The notes below the pieces were generated by a model. The model was not told the origin of the DNA, made no database searches, and saw only the letters and a list, made by a program, of their open reading frames with translations. The position numbers were made by a program, and so were the translations under genes. A stretch of 64,000 bases of DNA from NCBI RefSeq assembly GCF_000425385.1, contig NZ_AUDI01000001.1:124001-188000 (forward strand), given 5' to 3'. This DNA comes from Pseudoduganella violaceinigra DSM 15887. GTDB taxonomy: Bacteria > Pseudomonadota > Gammaproteobacteria > Burkholderiales > Burkholderiaceae_D. Below are positions 33,330-42,165 of the stretch, in pieces (the first letter of the stretch is position 1; the number at the start of each line of letters is the position of its first letter).

Positions 33330-35147
33330 ATGTCGTCATTGAAAACGCTGAAGTCGGATTTGCTCCGGCTTGCGCTGTACGCCGTGCTGGCCTTGGCGCT
33401 CATGCCGGGGATCACGCTGGTTTTCAGCGGGCACGTGCTGAAAACCTGGGACAGTGAATTCATGCAAGAGCTCGCGCAAGACCTGAGCAAGAGTAATGAA
33501 ACGCCGGCTGCCCGCGAGCAGATCATGGCGAATTTCCGCGCCAACCCGCCCTCCACCATTTGCGGCAACAACAACCCGGAAATGGCGAAATACCGTGCCC
33601 GCGCCTGCGAGCCTTGGGGTAATCATTGGCAGTTCTACTGGGCGCATACGATTTCGCAAGCCATGCTACTGGGCGGACTCGCCTTGTCGGCCATGATCGC
33701 CCTGCTTTGCCTGGCCGCCCAGCGCGGCCGCGACGCCCAGTACCGCAGCCTCCTGCTTGGCTGGCGCTTGCTATCCTGGGCCGGCTCCGTCGAAGTGGTG
33801 CTGCAAAATGCCATGCTGGCCTGGCTATCGTTCTGGCTGACGGCATGGTACTTCCATATGTATTCGATCAAGCTGGTGGCCATCGCCGGTATTGCCGCCG
33901 CCTGCGCCGCACTGGTCGCCGTTGTACAGATTTTCGCGCGCGCCAAATGGAAGTTCGAAGTGGAGGGCGAACTGGTGGGCGAAAAAGACGCACCCGCCCT
34001 TTGGCAACGAGTGCGCGCACTGGCGGGAATGCTGGGCACCACAGCGCCGGCCAATATCATCGGCGGCATCGACACCAATTTCTTTGTCACGGAAAGCGAC
34101 ATTGCTCTGGGGAGCGAGAGCGTTGCTGGCCGTACCTTGTTCGTCAGCCTGCCGCTGCTGCGCATACTGGACCAGCGCGAAGCCAATGCCGTGCTGGCGC
34201 ACGAACTGGCGCACTTCAGCGGCGGCGATACGGCCAGCAGCGCCAAGCTCGGGCCCACGCTGTCGCAATTCGACAATTACCTGGGCGCCATGCGCGGCAA
34301 TTTCCTGACGCTGGTCGCCTACTATCCTTTGGCGCTGTACCGTACTGCGCTTGAATTGGGACTGATGCGCGAAAGCCGCGAGCGCGAGTTCATCGCCGAC
34401 CGCGCGGCGGCGGCGGCGGTCTCGGGTCGCCCGTTGATTTCGGCGCTGATCAAGATCTCCGCATACGGCAACTATCGCGGCCACATCGAACGGGAATTGT
34501 TTCAGCATGCCGTGCGCCATGATGGCGCCATCGGCATTGCTGCCTACGTGGCCCAGGGTCTCAAGCCGTTCGCCTGGTCCGAACAGTTCCAGGATGCGAT
34601 GCAGGACGCGAGCGTACCGCATCCCTTCGATTCACACCCGAAGCTCAGCGAACGCATGGCAAACGTCAGCAGTCCGATCCCGGCCAAGCTGTTTGGCGCC
34701 GTGGTTGCAACCCAGGTAGCGAACAGTTGGCACAGCGAGATCCTGACTGCGGCGCAGATCGAAGGGCGCCTGTGGGATGCCTACGAAGCGCGCTTCGCCA
34801 GCGTGCATGAACTCGACCTGGCATATCGCTACCTGCCGGCCTCCGAAGAAGAACGGGCGCTGGTGCTGAAACACTTCCCGCCGCGCGATTTCGGCTCGAT
34901 TGCCGTCGCCTATGACGGCGTGACAGTGACGGCGGGTCAGATGGCCATCGGCTGGGACCTGATCAAAAACATGAACTACGAGGATGGCTACGGAGGCGAT
35001 GTGCTGACCTTGACGATAGTCGACCCGAGCAGCGGAAAATCCTCGTCGAAAAAGGTAAAGCTGCCCGGTATCAAGCCAATGCGCGAGCAGTTGAAGCAGG
35101 CGCTGGGAATGTATAAACAGCGGCACGAAGTGGCACGCCAGGGCTGA
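33330..35147 (+). CDS. M48-family membrane metalloprotease
   Basis: A 605-residue protein starting at ATG 33330 (MSSLKTLKSDLLRLALYAVL), with AGGATATAAC upstream. Membrane helices at about residues 12-34, 108-128 and 165-210 are followed by a Ste24/HtpX-type catalytic domain: AVLAHELAHFSGGDTASSAK (HExxH, ~290), and ESREREFIADRAAAAAV with the third ligand Glu (~350). The C-terminal ~150 residues (FGSIAVAYDGVTVTAGQMAI) are outside the standard domain. Probably an inner-membrane quality-control protease; specificity unknown. It is divergent from the M28 gene. Confidence 0.9.
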   Translation: MSSLKTLKSDLLRLALYAVLALALMPGITLVFSGHVLKTWDSEFMQELAQDLSKSNETPAAREQIMANFRANPPSTICGNNNPEMAKYRARACEPWGNHWQFYWAHTISQAMLLGGLALSAMIALLCLAAQRGRDAQYRSLLLGWRLLSWAGSVEVVLQNAMLAWLSFWLTAWYFHMYSIKLVAIAGIAAACAALVAVVQIFARAKWKFEVEGELVGEKDAPALWQRVRALAGMLGTTAPANIIGGIDTNFFVTESDIALGSESVAGRTLFVSLPLLRILDQREANAVLAHELAHFSGGDTASSAKLGPTLSQFDNYLGAMRGNFLTLVAYYPLALYRTALELGLMRESREREFIADRAAAAAVSGRPLISALIKISAYGNYRGHIERELFQHAVRHDGAIGIAAYVAQGLKPFAWSEQFQDAMQDASVPHPFDSHPKLSERMANVSSPIPAKLFGAVVATQVANSWHSEILTAAQIEGRLWDAYEARFASVHELDLAYRYLPASEEERALVLKHFPPRDFGSIAVAYDGVTVTAGQMAIGWDLIKNMNYEDGYGGDVLTLTIVDPSSGKSSSKKVKLPGIKPMREQLKQALGMYKQRHEVARQG

Positions 35148-35149
35148 AC

Positions 35150-35187
35150 GCGAGTCGCACCGTGGCGTTCCCCACGGTGCGACTCGC
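35150..35187. terminator. Perfect 16-bp hairpin between convergent genes
   Basis: Arms GCGAGTCGCACCGTGG (35150-35165) and CCACGGTGCGACTCGC (35172-35187) are perfectly complementary with a six-base loop. It begins 2 bases after the M48 stop and ends 12 bases before the ComEA-like stop. It has no T-run; it may end both transcripts or protect their 3' ends. Confidence 0.6.
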
Positions 35188-35199
35188 TCACCAGCGGTC

Positions 35200-35508
35200 C
35201 TACTTATGCTTGGCCTCCTTGTGCTGCGCCGCGCCGCCGTCCAGGGTCTTGCCGTTCACCGTCAGTCCCGCCTCCGACAGCTTGGCGGCATTCTTCTCGC
35301 CGATGCCCTTGACCCGCTGTTCCAGGTCGGCCCAGTCCTTGAACTCCCCTTTTGCGCGTTCCGCCATGATGGCCTTGGACTTGGCCGGGCCGATGCCCTT
35401 GATGCCATCGAGTGCGGCCTGGTCGGCCTTGTTGACATCGACCTGGGCGAAAGCCATGCCCATGCAAGCCACCAGCGTGGCGCCGGCGAGCAGCAATTTC
35501 CTGATCAT
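35200..35508 (-). CDS. ComEA-like helix-hairpin-helix protein
   Basis: A 102-residue exported protein, start ATG 35508 (MIRKLLLAGATLVACMGMAF) with GGAGG upstream; a longer frame to 35550 is rejected. The signal peptide ends FAQ. Mature part: VDVNKADQAALDGIKGIGPA and LEQRVKGIGEKNAAKLSEAG are two helix-hairpin-helix motifs (GIGPAKSK and GIGEKNA), as in the DNA-binding domain of ComEA. It lacks the membrane-anchored spacer of full ComEA, so DNA binding in the periplasm is plausible but a role in transformation is not shown. Confidence 0.88.
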   Translation of the reverse strand: MIRKLLLAGATLVACMGMAFAQVDVNKADQAALDGIKGIGPAKSKAIMAERAKGEFKDWADLEQRVKGIGEKNAAKLSEAGLTVNGKTLDGGAAQHKEAKHK

Positions 35509-35606
35509 GATTGCCTCCAATGTGGACACGAGAAGACCTCGTCTAGCCACAACGCGGCGCGCGCGTTGCGGCTGACGCGGTCAGCGCCGGGTTTGAGGCA
35601 GATCAA

Positions 35607-36575
35607 TCAGCGTACGACTAATTCAACACGGCGGTTCTTCGCCCTGCCCTCATCGCTGGCGTTGTTCGCCACCGGCGCCAGGTTGGCAACGCCGCGCGCG
35701 GTCATGCGGTTGGCAGGGATGCCGTACTTGCCGGCCAGCGCTTCGGCCACGGCCTGGGCGCGCTTTTGCGACAGCGCCAGATTGGCCTCGAACTCGCCCT
35801 GGTCGTCGGTGTGGCCGACGATGAAGACTTTCATCTTGGGCTGGGACTGCAGCGCCTTGGCCATCTGCGCCAGTTGCTCGGCGGACTGCTCGCGGATCAC
35901 GGCCTGGTTGGTGTCAAAGGTGACGCCATACAGGGCAATCTTGCCGTCGCGCTGCAAGCCTTCCTGGATGGCGCGGGTGTCGACAGTCACCTTGCCGCCC
36001 TCCAGCACGGCCGGCTCGATGATTTGGACGAACTGGCGCACCCGCTGGTAGTCGCTGTGGTCGGACAGCCCAACCGTCACATAGGTATTGCCGCCCGGGC
36101 CCGGCCGGGCCGCAGTGACCCAGTGGAAACGCGGCTGGTTGGCGCTGTTGAAGATGCTGCTAACGTGCGGATCGAAGGATTTCCAGTTCGCCTCGCGCGG
36201 CAACTCCTGAACCAGGTTCTGCACCTTCGCCTTCTCGCACTGGTCGGTCTCGCAGGAGTACAGGATCTTGAAGCCGGCGCCGGTCAAGGCCTGCTGGTAG
36301 TTGCGGAAGACCTCCAGGGCGCTGCGGCCCTTCGGCCCCCAGTAGAAGCGGTTGGCGACCTTCCCTTCCACCTTGTGCAGCGCGGGCTTGCCGGCGTCGA
36401 TGTCGACGATGCGGGCCTGGCCCAGGTTCTCGCCGCCGTACATATACAGCATGGAACCTTCGTAGCGGTGCACCAGCGGATGGTCGCTGCCGCCGGCGAT
36501 GTCTTTGGTGAAGTTAGGCTCGGCGTTGGCTTGCAGCGAAACAGCGGCCAGGAAAGCGAAAAGGTAAGTACGCAT
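35607..36575 (-). CDS. Exported OmpA-C-like protein with N-terminal DUF4892-type region
   Basis: A 322-residue protein with a signal peptide (TYLFAFLAAVSLQANA). The first ~200 residues (HYEG-type start, NRFYWGPKGRSALEVFRNYQ, ILYSCETDQCEKAKVQNLVQ) resemble the DUF4892 region of OmpA-like proteins. The C-terminal ~110 residues are an OmpA peptidoglycan-binding domain: YGVTFDTNQAVIREQSAEQL, VFIVGHTDDQGEFEANLALS, and GRAKNRRVELVVR at the end, with the Asp/Arg pair that contacts diaminopimelate. Probably tethers the outer membrane or acts in the periplasm; there is no barrel. Confidence 0.85.
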   Translation of the reverse strand: MRTYLFAFLAAVSLQANAEPNFTKDIAGGSDHPLVHRYEGSMLYMYGGENLGQARIVDIDAGKPALHKVEGKVANRFYWGPKGRSALEVFRNYQQALTGAGFKILYSCETDQCEKAKVQNLVQELPREANWKSFDPHVSSIFNSANQPRFHWVTAARPGPGGNTYVTVGLSDHSDYQRVRQFVQIIEPAVLEGGKVTVDTRAIQEGLQRDGKIALYGVTFDTNQAVIREQSAEQLAQMAKALQSQPKMKVFIVGHTDDQGEFEANLALSQKRAQAVAEALAGKYGIPANRMTARGVANLAPVANNASDEGRAKNRRVELVVR

Positions 36576-36660
36576 GACAATCGGCTAAGGGTTGAACGGA
36601 TTGCCAATATATCAAAAACCGGTTTTCACGCGCGCCGGTAATCGCCTGCGGGATTAACCA

Positions 36661-36749
36661 TAAAAGTCGGAGCTCTGGCTTCTCGAGGAGCTTTTCGCTT
36701 CGCGACGCGCAGCGAAATGTCCGATTGCCAGAGCTGCCCCCGACTTTTA
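36661..36749. repeat. 89-base imperfect inverted repeat (cruciform-like element)
   Basis: TAAAAGTCG (36661-36669) pairs with CGACTTTTA (36741-36749), AGCTCTGGC (36671-36679) with GCCAGAGCT (36727-36735), and an inner TTCGCT / AGCGAA stem caps it. It lies between the OmpA-like gene start and the rfaE1 stop. The ends look like small terminal inverted repeats; no gene inside. Not the same family as the REP units. Could be a mini-mobile remnant or a strong structured 3' element for rfaE1. Confidence 0.55.
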
Positions 36750-36760
36750 CCTTGCTACGC

Positions 36761-37690
36761 TTAGCCCGGGAAGAGTTCGTCGCGCGTGACGGTGGCGGTG
36801 CCCAGCTTGCCGACCACGATGCCGCCGGCGCGGTTGGCGGTTTCCACCGCGTCCTGCCAGCCGGCGCCGGAGCCGAGCATGGCGGCCATGGTGGCGATCA
36901 CGGTGTCGCCTGCGCCGGAGACGTCGAACACTTCGCGTGCGCTGGCCTGGACGTTGAAGATGCCTTCGTCCGTGAACAAGGTCATGCCTTCTTCCGAGCG
37001 CGTCAGCAGCAGCGCGTCCAGCGCCAGTTCGGCGCGCAGGTGCTGCGCCTTGGCGATCAACTGCTCTTCGCTGTTCCAGGAGCCGACGATACGTTTCAAT
37101 TCCGCCTTGTTCGGCGTCAGCACGGTGGCGCCTTTGTACGGCGAGAAGTCGTCGCCTTTCGGGTCGACCATCACCACCTTGCCGGCCGCGCGCGCGGTGG
37201 CGATCATTTCCGCCACGTCCACCAGGCCGCCCTTGTTGTAGTCGGACAGGACGATCACATCGTAATCCGGCAGCAGGGTCTTGAACTGCACCAGCTTGTT
37301 GCGCAGCACCGCGTCGCTCGGCGCTTCTTCGAAGTCGATGCGCACCATCTGCTGCTGGCGGCCGATCACGCGCAGCTTGATGATGGTGGAGATGGCGTTG
37401 TCGTGCTTCAGGTAGCTGTGGATGCCGCCGCCTTGCAGCAACTGCTCCACTTCCGTGCCGGCTTCGTCGGCGCCGACGATGCCCAGCAGGCCGGCATGGG
37501 CGCCCAGTGCCGCGGCATTGCGCGCCACGTTGGCGGCGCCGCCCAGGCGCGCTTCGCGGCGTTCGATGCGCACGACGGGAACCGGGGCTTCCGGCGAGAT
37601 GCGGCTGACGTCGCCGAACCAGTAGCGGTCCAGCATGACGTCGCCGGCGACCAGGATGCGTACTTTGTCGAGTGCGGGGGCTTTGCTCAT
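36761..37690 (-). CDS. rfaE1: D-glycero-beta-D-manno-heptose-7-phosphate kinase (HldA type)
   Basis: A 309-residue ribokinase-family enzyme for ADP-heptose synthesis (LPS inner core). Start region RILVAGDVMLDRYWFGDVSR and EAPVPVVRIERREARLGGAA are RfaE domain I signatures; the ATP/catalytic motif DVSGAGDTVIATMAAMLGSG (~260) contains the anion hole and catalytic Asp of GAGD. Only the kinase domain is present; the adenylyltransferase part (HldC/RfaE2) must be separate. Its start abuts lapB (one base between), so it belongs to the lapA-lapB-rfaE1 tail of the large minus-strand block. Confidence 0.92.
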   Translation of the reverse strand: MSKAPALDKVRILVAGDVMLDRYWFGDVSRISPEAPVPVVRIERREARLGGAANVARNAAALGAHAGLLGIVGADEAGTEVEQLLQGGGIHSYLKHDNAISTIIKLRVIGRQQQMVRIDFEEAPSDAVLRNKLVQFKTLLPDYDVIVLSDYNKGGLVDVAEMIATARAAGKVVMVDPKGDDFSPYKGATVLTPNKAELKRIVGSWNSEEQLIAKAQHLRAELALDALLLTRSEEGMTLFTDEGIFNVQASAREVFDVSGAGDTVIATMAAMLGSGAGWQDAVETANRAGGIVVGKLGTATVTRDELFPG

Positions 37691-37691
37691 A

Positions 37692-38867
37692 TCAGTTCAT
37701 TACGTTGAGTTCTTCGGTACGGCGTGGCGGGTAGGAGTCCCAGCGGCTGCAACCCGGGCAGTGCCAGTAGAACTGGCGCGCCTTGAAGCCGCAGTGGCTG
37801 CACTGGTAGCGGGCCAGCTTTTGCGTGTAGCCGTGCACCAGGTTCTTCACCATCGACAGTTCGGACAGGACGGCGGCCGGCGCATCCATCATGCGCGCTT
37901 CCAGCAGCTTGTCCAGGCCGAGCAGGGTCGGCGTGCGGCGCAATTCGTCGATCACCACCTGCTTGGCCGTTTCCACGCCTTCCAGTTCGATCGCTGCCTT
38001 GAACACCACTTCCAGCAGGTCGATCGAGGAGGCCTGTTCCAGGTAGGACTTCAGCAGGCTGACGCCTTCCTGCGGGCGGCCCGCCTTGCGGTAGCCGTCC
38101 ATCAGGCGCGTCGCCACCAGGGCGGTATGCGGCACGGATTGCTGCTCGACCCGGCGCCACATCATCAGCGCGGCTTCGGTGTCGCCCTTGGCCAGCAAGG
38201 CGTCGCCGCACAGGATGGTGGCGCGCACGCTGCTGCGGTCGGCCTGCAGGGCTTTCTCCAGCAGGGTTTCGGCATCGTCCGGCTTCATGTGGACCAGGGC
38301 GTCCTGCGCCAGTTCGCAATAGAACTGGGAAATCTCTTTCTGGCGCGAGCCGGCGCCGGCTTCCTGCAGCGCCAGGGCGGCTTCGATGGCGCGCTCCCAT
38401 TCCTTTTCGCGCTGGAAGATCTCCAGCAGCGCCTTGCGGCCTTGTACCGCATAGGAGGTTTCCAGCAAGCGCTTGTAGGTTTCCTCGGCGCGGTCCAGCA
38501 GGCCCGCTTTCAGGTAATCCTGGCCCAGCTCATATTCGGCGTGGGCGCGCTGTTCGGCCGGCAGGTCGGGACGCGACAACAGGTTCTGGTGCACGCGGAT
38601 GGCGCGCTCCGTTTCGCCGCGGCGGCGGAACAGGTTGCCCAGTGCGAAGTGCATGTCGGCCGTTTCGGGATCGAGCTTGACGATCTCGATGAAGGCGTCG
38701 ATGGCCTTGTCCGGCTGGTCGTTCAGCAGATGGTTCAGGCCGCGGAAATAACCGCGCGGCAGGGTGCGGGATTCGGATACCACGGCGCGGATATCGACGC
38801 GCGCGGCAATCCAGCCGAGGGTGAAGAAAGCTGGGATGCCCAGCAGCCACCAGAATTCAAATTCCAT
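37692..38867 (-). CDS. lapB: Lipopolysaccharide assembly protein B
   Basis: A 391-residue protein with an N-terminal membrane helix (FEFWWLLGIPAFFTLGWIAA), a series of TPR repeats (for example GNLFRRRGETERAIRVHQNL, LGQDYLKAGLLDRAEETYKR) over residues ~60-350, and a C-terminal rubredoxin-like zinc module YQCSHCGFKARQFYWHCPGC. This is the YciM/LapB architecture. In E. coli it controls LpxC turnover by FtsH and links LPS supply to demand. It lies 7 bases after lapA. Confidence 0.94.
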   Translation of the reverse strand: MEFEFWWLLGIPAFFTLGWIAARVDIRAVVSESRTLPRGYFRGLNHLLNDQPDKAIDAFIEIVKLDPETADMHFALGNLFRRRGETERAIRVHQNLLSRPDLPAEQRAHAEYELGQDYLKAGLLDRAEETYKRLLETSYAVQGRKALLEIFQREKEWERAIEAALALQEAGAGSRQKEISQFYCELAQDALVHMKPDDAETLLEKALQADRSSVRATILCGDALLAKGDTEAALMMWRRVEQQSVPHTALVATRLMDGYRKAGRPQEGVSLLKSYLEQASSIDLLEVVFKAAIELEGVETAKQVVIDELRRTPTLLGLDKLLEARMMDAPAAVLSELSMVKNLVHGYTQKLARYQCSHCGFKARQFYWHCPGCSRWDSYPPRRTEELNVMN

Positions 38868-38874
38868 ATTTTGC

Positions 38875-39180
38875 TTAGTGCTGGGTGTTGACGCTATCCG
38901 GCAGCGGGCGCTCGTTGACTTGCATGGCCGCGGTCTGCAGGGATTGGATCGTGGATTTCAGTTTGTTCGCTTCGCGGCGCTGGCGGAACAAGGTCGGGGT
39001 CAGCGCGAGTACGCTCAGGACGGCGCCGGCCACGAAGAAGGCCAGCAGCATCAGCACCAGGGGGCCGCGCAGCTCGTAATTGAGGAACAGGTGCAGGTCG
39101 ACTTCCTGCGTATTTTTCAGGGCAAAACCAAAGAACAGGACAAACAGGACAACGCCGAAGGCGGTGGAAATAAATTTCAT
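38875..39180 (-). CDS. lapA: LapA family (DUF1049) membrane protein
   Basis: A 101-residue protein with two membrane helices (FISTAFGVVLFVLFFGFALK and LVLMLLAFFVAGAVLSVLAL) and a coiled C-terminal tail (RQRREANKLKSTIQSLQTAA). The spacing NTQEVDLHLFLNYELRGPLV between helices matches YciS/LapA. It partners LapB in LPS assembly. It is separated from ihfB by a REP unit and a terminator, so lapA probably has its own promoter or receives read-through. Confidence 0.9.
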   Translation of the reverse strand: MKFISTAFGVVLFVLFFGFALKNTQEVDLHLFLNYELRGPLVLMLLAFFVAGAVLSVLALTPTLFRQRREANKLKSTIQSLQTAAMQVNERPLPDSVNTQH

Positions 39181-39197
39181 TCTTGGTTCCTATCTTT

Positions 39198-39251
39198 AAA
39201 ACCGGTAAACCAGTGTCAGACCCACAGGGTCAGACACTGGTTTACCGGTTC
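39198..39251. repeat. REP-like palindrome, copy 4 (best preserved)
   Basis: AAACCGGTAAACCAGTGTCAG through CTGACACTGG-type right half to GGTTTACCGGTT: a nearly perfect palindrome over the whole ~53 bases, with core GTGTCAGACCC-ACA-GGGTCAGACAC at 39212-39236. It gives the family's full-length form. Located upstream of lapA and downstream of ihfB. Confidence 0.88.
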
Positions 39252-39259
39252 TAAACAAC

Positions 39260-39291
39260 AAAAAAGGGGCAGGCAAATGCCCGCCCCCCTT
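39260..39291 (-). terminator. Intrinsic terminator after ihfB
   Basis: On the minus strand GGGGCGGGCA-TT-TGCCTGCCCC is followed by six T residues (39260-39265 as A on the plus strand), about 20 bases past the ihfB stop. Confidence 0.9.
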
Positions 39292-39310
39292 CATTCTACT
39301 AGCCAGAGAC

Positions 39311-39616
39311 TCAATCCTCGATGATCGGTTGCCCGACCATCGCATCGACCCGCTCGCGCAACTGCTTGCCAGGCTTGAAGTGCGGCACCCGTTTTTCGGG
39401 AACCATCACTTTGTCGCCGGACTTCGGATTGCGTCCAATGCGAGGCGGCCGCGAATTCAGCGCAAAGCTGCCAAAACCACGGATCTCGATGCGCTGGCCG
39501 TCGGCCAAAGCGTTGGTCATCGCATCGAGGATGGTCTTGACTGCATACTCCGCATCCTTGGCCACCAGCTGGGAGTAACGCTCAGCCAGGCGGTTGATCA
39601 ATTCGGACTTAGTCAT
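39311..39616 (-). CDS. ihfB: Integration host factor subunit beta
   Basis: A 101-residue nucleoid protein; with IhfA it bends DNA by about 160 degrees. It begins [20 protein letters not shown] and carries [20 protein letters not shown] (the beta-ribbon arm with the intercalating Pro) and [20 protein letters not shown], which distinguish IHF-beta from HU. It follows rpsA by 16 bases, the conserved rpsA-ihfB pair of proteobacteria, and a strong terminator follows. Confidence 0.96.
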   Translation of the reverse strand: MTKSELINRLAERYSQLVAKDAEYAVKTILDAMTNALADGQRIEIRGFGSFALNSRPPRIGRNPKSGDKVMVPEKRVPHFKPGKQLRERVDAMVGQPIIED

Positions 39617-39632
39617 CTACGTGCCCGGTAGA

Positions 39633-41309
39633 TTAGTTCTTGTTGTCGAACTTGGCCTTCAGCAGCGCGCCCAGGCTGGTGGTGCCGGAAGCGGCGCTGG
39701 AGTCAGCGGCCATCTTCTGCATCACTTCAGCAGTTTCTGCGTTGTCTTTAGCTTTGATCGACAGCTGGATCGAACGTGCCTTGCGATCGATGTTGATCAC
39801 CAGGGCTTCCACGGAATCACCAACCTTCAGGTGGGTGCCGGCATCTTCCACGCGGTCGCGGGAGATTTCGGAAGCGCGCAGGTAGCCTTCAACTTCTTCG
39901 GACAGCTGGATCACGGCGCCTTTTGGCTCAACCGATTTAACGGTACCGGTGACCAGGGAGCCCTTGTCGTTCATGGCTGCGAAGTTGTTGAATGGATCGC
40001 CTTCCAGTTGCTTAACGCCCAGGGAAACGCGCTCGCGCTCAACGTCGATTGCCAGAACCACGGCTTCCAGTTCGTCACCTTTCTTGAACTTGCGCACGGC
40101 TTCTTCGCCGGTCTCGGTCCAGGACAGGTCGGACAGGTGCACCAGGCCGTCGATGTTGCCTGGCAGGCCGATGAACACGCCGAAGTCGGTGATCGACTTG
40201 ATTGCGCCCTTGACCTTGTCGCCCTTCTTGTGGCTCATGCCGAAGTCGTCCCAAGGATTGGCCTTGCACTGCTTCATGCCCAGGGAGATACGACGACGCT
40301 CTTCGTCGATTTCCAGGACCATGACTTCAACTTCGTCGCCCAGTTGGACAACTTTGTTTGGCGCCACGTTCTTGTTGGTCCAGTCCATTTCGGACACGTG
40401 AACCAGGCCTTCGATGCCTTGTTCAACTTCAACGAACGCACCGTAGTCGGTCAGGTTGGTGACTTTACCGAACAGGCGGGTGCCTTGTGGGTAACGACGG
40501 GACAGACCGGTCCAAGGATCGTCGCCCAGTTGCTTCACGCCCAGGGACACACGGTTCTTCTCTTGATCGTACTTCAGGACCTTGGCGGTGATCTCTTGAC
40601 CAACGGTCAGCACTTCCGATGGGTGACGCACACGACGCCATGCCAGGTCGGTGATGTGCAGCAGGCCGTCGATGCCGCCCAGGTCAACGAACGCACCGTA
40701 GTCGGTGATGTTCTTGACGACGCCGGTCACCACGGTGCCTTCTTTCAGGGTTTCCATCAGCTTCTGACGCTCTTCGCCCATCGAAGCTTCGATGACGGCG
40801 CGGCGGGACAGAACCACGTTGTTACGCTTGCGGTCCAGTTTGATAACCTTGAATTCGAGGGTCTTGCCTTCGAATGGGGTGGTGTCTTTAACTGGACGGG
40901 TGTCTACCAGCGAACCTGGCAGGAAAGCACGGATGCCGTTGGTCAGTACGGTCAGGCCGCCCTTGACTTTGCCATTGACGGTACCAACGACGATCTCGCC
41001 GGACTCCATTGCTTTTTCCAGTGCCAGCCACGATGCCAGGCGCTTGGCCTTGTCACGCGACAGGATGGTATCGCCGAAACCATTTTCCAGCGATTCGATG
41101 GCCACGGAAACGAAGTCGCCTACTTTGACTTCCAGTTCGCCTTGGTCATTCTTGAATTCTTCAACAGGAATGAAAGCTTCCGATTTCAGGCCGGCGTTGA
41201 CGATCACAAAGTTGTGGTCCAGACGCACGACTTCAGCGGAGATCACTTCGCCAGAGCGCATGTCTTGACGCGACAGGGACTCTTCGAAGAGGGCTGCAAA
41301 ACTTTCCAT
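39633..41309 (-). CDS. rpsA: 30S ribosomal protein S1
   Basis: A 558-residue RNA-binding protein (E. coli 557) with six S1 domains; repeat units read [80 protein letters not shown] and [20 protein letters not shown], spaced about 85 residues. It helps bind mRNA to the 30S subunit. Codon use and base composition in this gene are less GC-rich than neighbours, normal for highly expressed ribosomal genes. It lies between cmk and ihfB. Confidence 0.97.
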   Translation of the reverse strand: MESFAALFEESLSRQDMRSGEVISAEVVRLDHNFVIVNAGLKSEAFIPVEEFKNDQGELEVKVGDFVSVAIESLENGFGDTILSRDKAKRLASWLALEKAMESGEIVVGTVNGKVKGGLTVLTNGIRAFLPGSLVDTRPVKDTTPFEGKTLEFKVIKLDRKRNNVVLSRRAVIEASMGEERQKLMETLKEGTVVTGVVKNITDYGAFVDLGGIDGLLHITDLAWRRVRHPSEVLTVGQEITAKVLKYDQEKNRVSLGVKQLGDDPWTGLSRRYPQGTRLFGKVTNLTDYGAFVEVEQGIEGLVHVSEMDWTNKNVAPNKVVQLGDEVEVMVLEIDEERRRISLGMKQCKANPWDDFGMSHKKGDKVKGAIKSITDFGVFIGLPGNIDGLVHLSDLSWTETGEEAVRKFKKGDELEAVVLAIDVERERVSLGVKQLEGDPFNNFAAMNDKGSLVTGTVKSVEPKGAVIQLSEEVEGYLRASEISRDRVEDAGTHLKVGDSVEALVINIDRKARSIQLSIKAKDNAETAEVMQKMAADSSAASGTTSLGALLKAKFDNKN

Positions 41310-41369
41310 TTATTTATTTCCAGGTTAGCCAGTAAGGCCCGCACTATGCGGCTTCAACTGGGTTGAGGG

Positions 41370-42041
41370 TTAATGTTTAATGGATGCGGCCCACCACTTC
41401 AACACCTGCTCAGCCGCTTCATCAGCGTTCATGGCAGACGTATCGAGGAGGTACGCACCCTCTGCCGGCGCCAGCGGCGCAATGGCCCGGTTCATATCCC
41501 GGTCGTCGCGCGCTTTCAAATCCATCAGCAGGTCTTGCATACTAGCAGAAATTCCCTTTCCGATCAATTGCTTATAGCGGCGATCGGCGCGCGCTTCGAC
41601 GGAAGCGGTCAAAAACACCTTGAGCGGGGCGTGCGGGAAGATCACCGAGCCCATGTCGCGGCCGTCGGCCACCAGGCCGGGCGCCTTGCGGAAGGCCAGT
41701 TGCAGCGCGTACAAGGCCTGGCGCACGGCCGGGAAAGCGGCGATTTTCGATGCCGTATTGCCAACTTCCTCCTGGCGGATGGCGTCGGTGACGTTTTCCT
41801 GCGACAGGAAGATGGCCTCGCCCGTGAAACTGATGTGCAGGTGTTCGGCCAGCTTGGCCAGGGTGTGCTCGTCGTTCAGGTTGCTGCCGCGGCGCAGGGC
41901 CTGCAAGGCGGTCAGGCGGTACAGGGCGCCCGAGTCGAGCAGGTGGAAGCCAAGCTTGTCCGCGACCTTGTGGGCTACGGTGCCCTTGCCGCTGGCGGTC
42001 GGGCCGTCGATGGTGATGACTGGGATGTTCGATGTTGGCAT
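41370..42041 (-). CDS. cmk: Cytidylate kinase
   Basis: A 223-residue enzyme phosphorylating CMP/dCMP. The P-loop [20 protein letters not shown] is at residues 13-32; [19 protein letters not shown] and [20 protein letters not shown] (CMP-binding RDxGSVVFP) are family signatures, and [20 protein letters not shown] forms the lid. Length is typical. It lies between aroA (with a REP pair in the gap) and rpsA, a conserved order. Confidence 0.95.
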   Translation of the reverse strand: MPTSNIPVITIDGPTASGKGTVAHKVADKLGFHLLDSGALYRLTALQALRRGSNLNDEHTLAKLAEHLHISFTGEAIFLSQENVTDAIRQEEVGNTASKIAAFPAVRQALYALQLAFRKAPGLVADGRDMGSVIFPHAPLKVFLTASVEARADRRYKQLIGKGISASMQDLLMDLKARDDRDMNRAIAPLAPAEGAYLLDTSAMNADEAAEQVLKWWAASIKH

Positions 42042-42053
42042 AAGTTTAATGAT

Positions 42054-42156
42054 TAAACCGGCAAAGCAGTGTCAGACCCGCAGGGTCCGACGCTTGCCCG
42101 CAGCTGCAGCAGATCGGTGTCCGACCCTGCGGGTCAGACACCGCCCTACCGGTTTT
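42054..42156. repeat. REP-like palindromes, copy 5 (pair)
   Basis: Left unit AAACCGGCAAAGCAGTGTCAG...GGGTCCGACGC at 42054-42093, right unit GTGTCCGACCC-TGC-GGGTCAGACACC with CCTACCGGTTTT at 42117-42156, joined by a CTGCAG-containing linker. It occupies the gap between aroA and cmk. Confidence 0.85.
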
Positions 42157-42165
42157 GGCTAAAAG

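Noticed and set aside
39594..41366. 590-residue plus-strand frame opposite rpsA
   Set aside because: Antisense of the S1 gene; composition is unlike any protein.
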